Translations under genes and position numbers: made by a program | The notes under the pieces: model-generated | Told to the model about the DNA's origin: nothing | Seen by the model: the letters and a program-made list of their open reading frames with translations, nothing else | Database searches by the model: none | DNA from: Serilophus lunatus | Lineage: Eukaryota; Chordata; Aves; Passeriformes; Eurylaimidae | Assembly: GCA_013399895.1 (NCBI GenBank) | Contig: VXBA01000127.1 | Span: 487,121-551,120, forward strand | Direction: 5' to 3' | Length of the DNA: 64,000 nucleotides | Part shown: positions 62,763-64,000 of the stretch, in pieces | How positions within the stretch are numbered: position 1 is the stretch's first letter | Layout of the letters: each line of letters opens with the position of its first letter

Positions 62763-64000
62763 TCGGTGGTACAGTGGTCCGATTTCCGCTAATTTACAGT
62801 GAAATGTGTGAATTTGATTTTTCATTTTCACCCCTGGTAAATTACCCAACTGGAAATACTATTTTTGCTTTATTGAATTTAAGACTGCAACTTTGAAAAT
62901 AAAAAAAATATTTTGTCTTTCAAGCTTAGTATTGCCTGAGAGTGCAATTTTCATTATGTGTCAGAGTAAATTCTGGACTTAACTTTCCATGAAATTTACA
63001 AAACTTAATGTCAGCTTCAAGGCTTGTGTATATCTAAAATAATTTTCTATTTATAGATGTATGTTGTGGGATTTTTTTAAATGTCTTAATATGAGTCCAT
63101 TTTTGTTCTGTTTTAAAGGGTACATTCCTAATTTTGAATAGGAAGAAATACCAACGAATTAATATATAAAATCTATTTGAAAAGCATTATAATTAGGATG
63201 GATAACTGTATTCACAAGACCTCATTGCAAACTATATTACTATATGACTGGATATATAACTAATAGTAGTAACAGCATTTAACTAAAAGTGTAATAGTTT
63301 GAAACTAATTTTATGTGCCAATTCAAATTAGTGATCTTGAGATCTGAACGTACCTTCTTCTAGGAGCTGAGCCAGCAATAGTGTTACTTGCACTCCCTGA
63401 GTATTACCTAACTGTACGAAATACTGCAGATCTAGCCACAGCAACATGCAATGAGCTGTGTGCATGGTATCTAGCCAGAATGTGGAATCTAACAGAATGT
63501 GGAATAAGCACATATGTTGTTTCTTTCTCAGATTTTATCTGTCTTTGCTTTTAGCAAAGAAACTCAGTAGCTTGAGAAGTTATTAATCTTCTAGTGTATA
63601 TATGTAAATTTATGGCAACCTTAAACTTGCCCTCTGATATCTGCTCACTAGAATCAAAATTGGTTTTTTGGTGATCTATTTCTGTAGACTCACCGTACTG
63701 CAAGAACCAAATTAGACAACTGTGTTCCTGTAGGTCAATTTGTCTCCAAAAGCAATTGACCCCTGAGTCTTGAAGGATCTTCTTTCAGCAAAACTTAGCC
63801 CTAGAGCCATTTTAAGCAACAAATATGGATGAATTGAATAATTCCAGCTGTGCTTTATTAATTTTCAGCCAATCTAATTTTTCTTCATAGTTGTTTTCAT
63901 TCTTCTAAATTCCAAATACAGTTTTTTTGAACATTTTATTTCTTTGAAGGCTTGATTTATGCACCTTTGGCTTAATCCTGCAACTTGGCCACAATCCAGC
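62763..64000. other. Intronic stretch to the end of the window
   Basis: AT-rich sequence without a recognised gene, exon, transposon or repeat array. A local duplication of agaatgtggaat(c/a) occurs at about 63478-63504. Confidence 0.5.

Larger units (their letters stand above)
61828..64000 (+). other. PCCA: PCCA intron 20, 5' part (3' boundary outside the window)
   Basis: The intron begins with gtaatc right after the exon ending in ...ACTATACAG. No further PCCA-like exon appears before the window ends; the next expected peptide (the start of the stretch leading to the biotinyl domain) is absent. The only recognised element is the CR1 tail at 62661-62762. A short A- and C-rich low-complexity patch lies at about 62145-62205. 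Confidence 0.85.

Noticed and set aside
1..64000. CRISPR arrays, operons, tRNA or rRNA genes, and mitochondrial insertions
   Set aside because: No regularly spaced repeats, no cloverleaf-like sequence with A and B boxes that I could make out, and no mitochondrial gene sequence recognised. The context is a vertebrate intron.

Overview
The window is a stretch of vertebrate nuclear DNA, almost certainly avian (sauropsid at least). It is AT-rich and gene-poor. Its repeats are dominated by CR1 LINE fragments ending in the ATTCTGTG-type octamer tails typical of bird genomes, plus what looks like an avian ERVL-type LTR remnant. There is no sign of bacterial, organellar or viral gene organisation. 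One unresolved base (N, 26097) suggests draft assembly sequence.

The only host coding sequence I can support is two short internal exons on the + strand at 20808-20910 (103 bp) and 61729-61827 (99 bp). Their translations match the BT domain of the propionyl-CoA carboxylase alpha subunit (PCCA), the biotin-carrying mitochondrial subunit that converts propionyl-CoA to methylmalonyl-CoA. Exon lengths, phases and GT-AG splice sites agree with exons 19 and 20 of the human gene as I remember its cDNA numbering. The window is therefore the tail of PCCA intron 18 (1-20807), exon 19, a complete intron 19 of about 40.8 kb (20911-61728), exon 20, and the start of intron 20 (61828-64000). The first exons, promoter, biotin-attachment exon and 3' end of PCCA lie outside.

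The introns carry mobile-element debris. Intron 18 has an old non-avian-type CR1/SINE tail (9741-9806) and a well-preserved CR1 3' end on the minus strand (12211-12638). Intron 19 has small CR1 tails (25697-25760, 33861-33995), an LTR remnant (31919-32146), a 1.9 kb CR1 on the plus strand (40535-42399), a 2.1 kb CR1 on the minus strand (51371-53480) and a jumbled cluster of three more decayed CR1 pieces (54300-56680). Intron 20 has one short CR1 tail (62661-62762). All CR1 reading frames are 5'-truncated or broken, so none should be able to move itself. Simple repeats are few and short.

The other open frames of 60-123 codons look like chance frames. I found no RNA gene, CRISPR array, operon or novel multi-gene system. 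The points worth a second look are the unequal divergence of the two PCCA exons, the CR1 cluster and its order, a possible cryptic splice acceptor supplied by an antisense CR1, and two or three unclassified repeat-like blocks.
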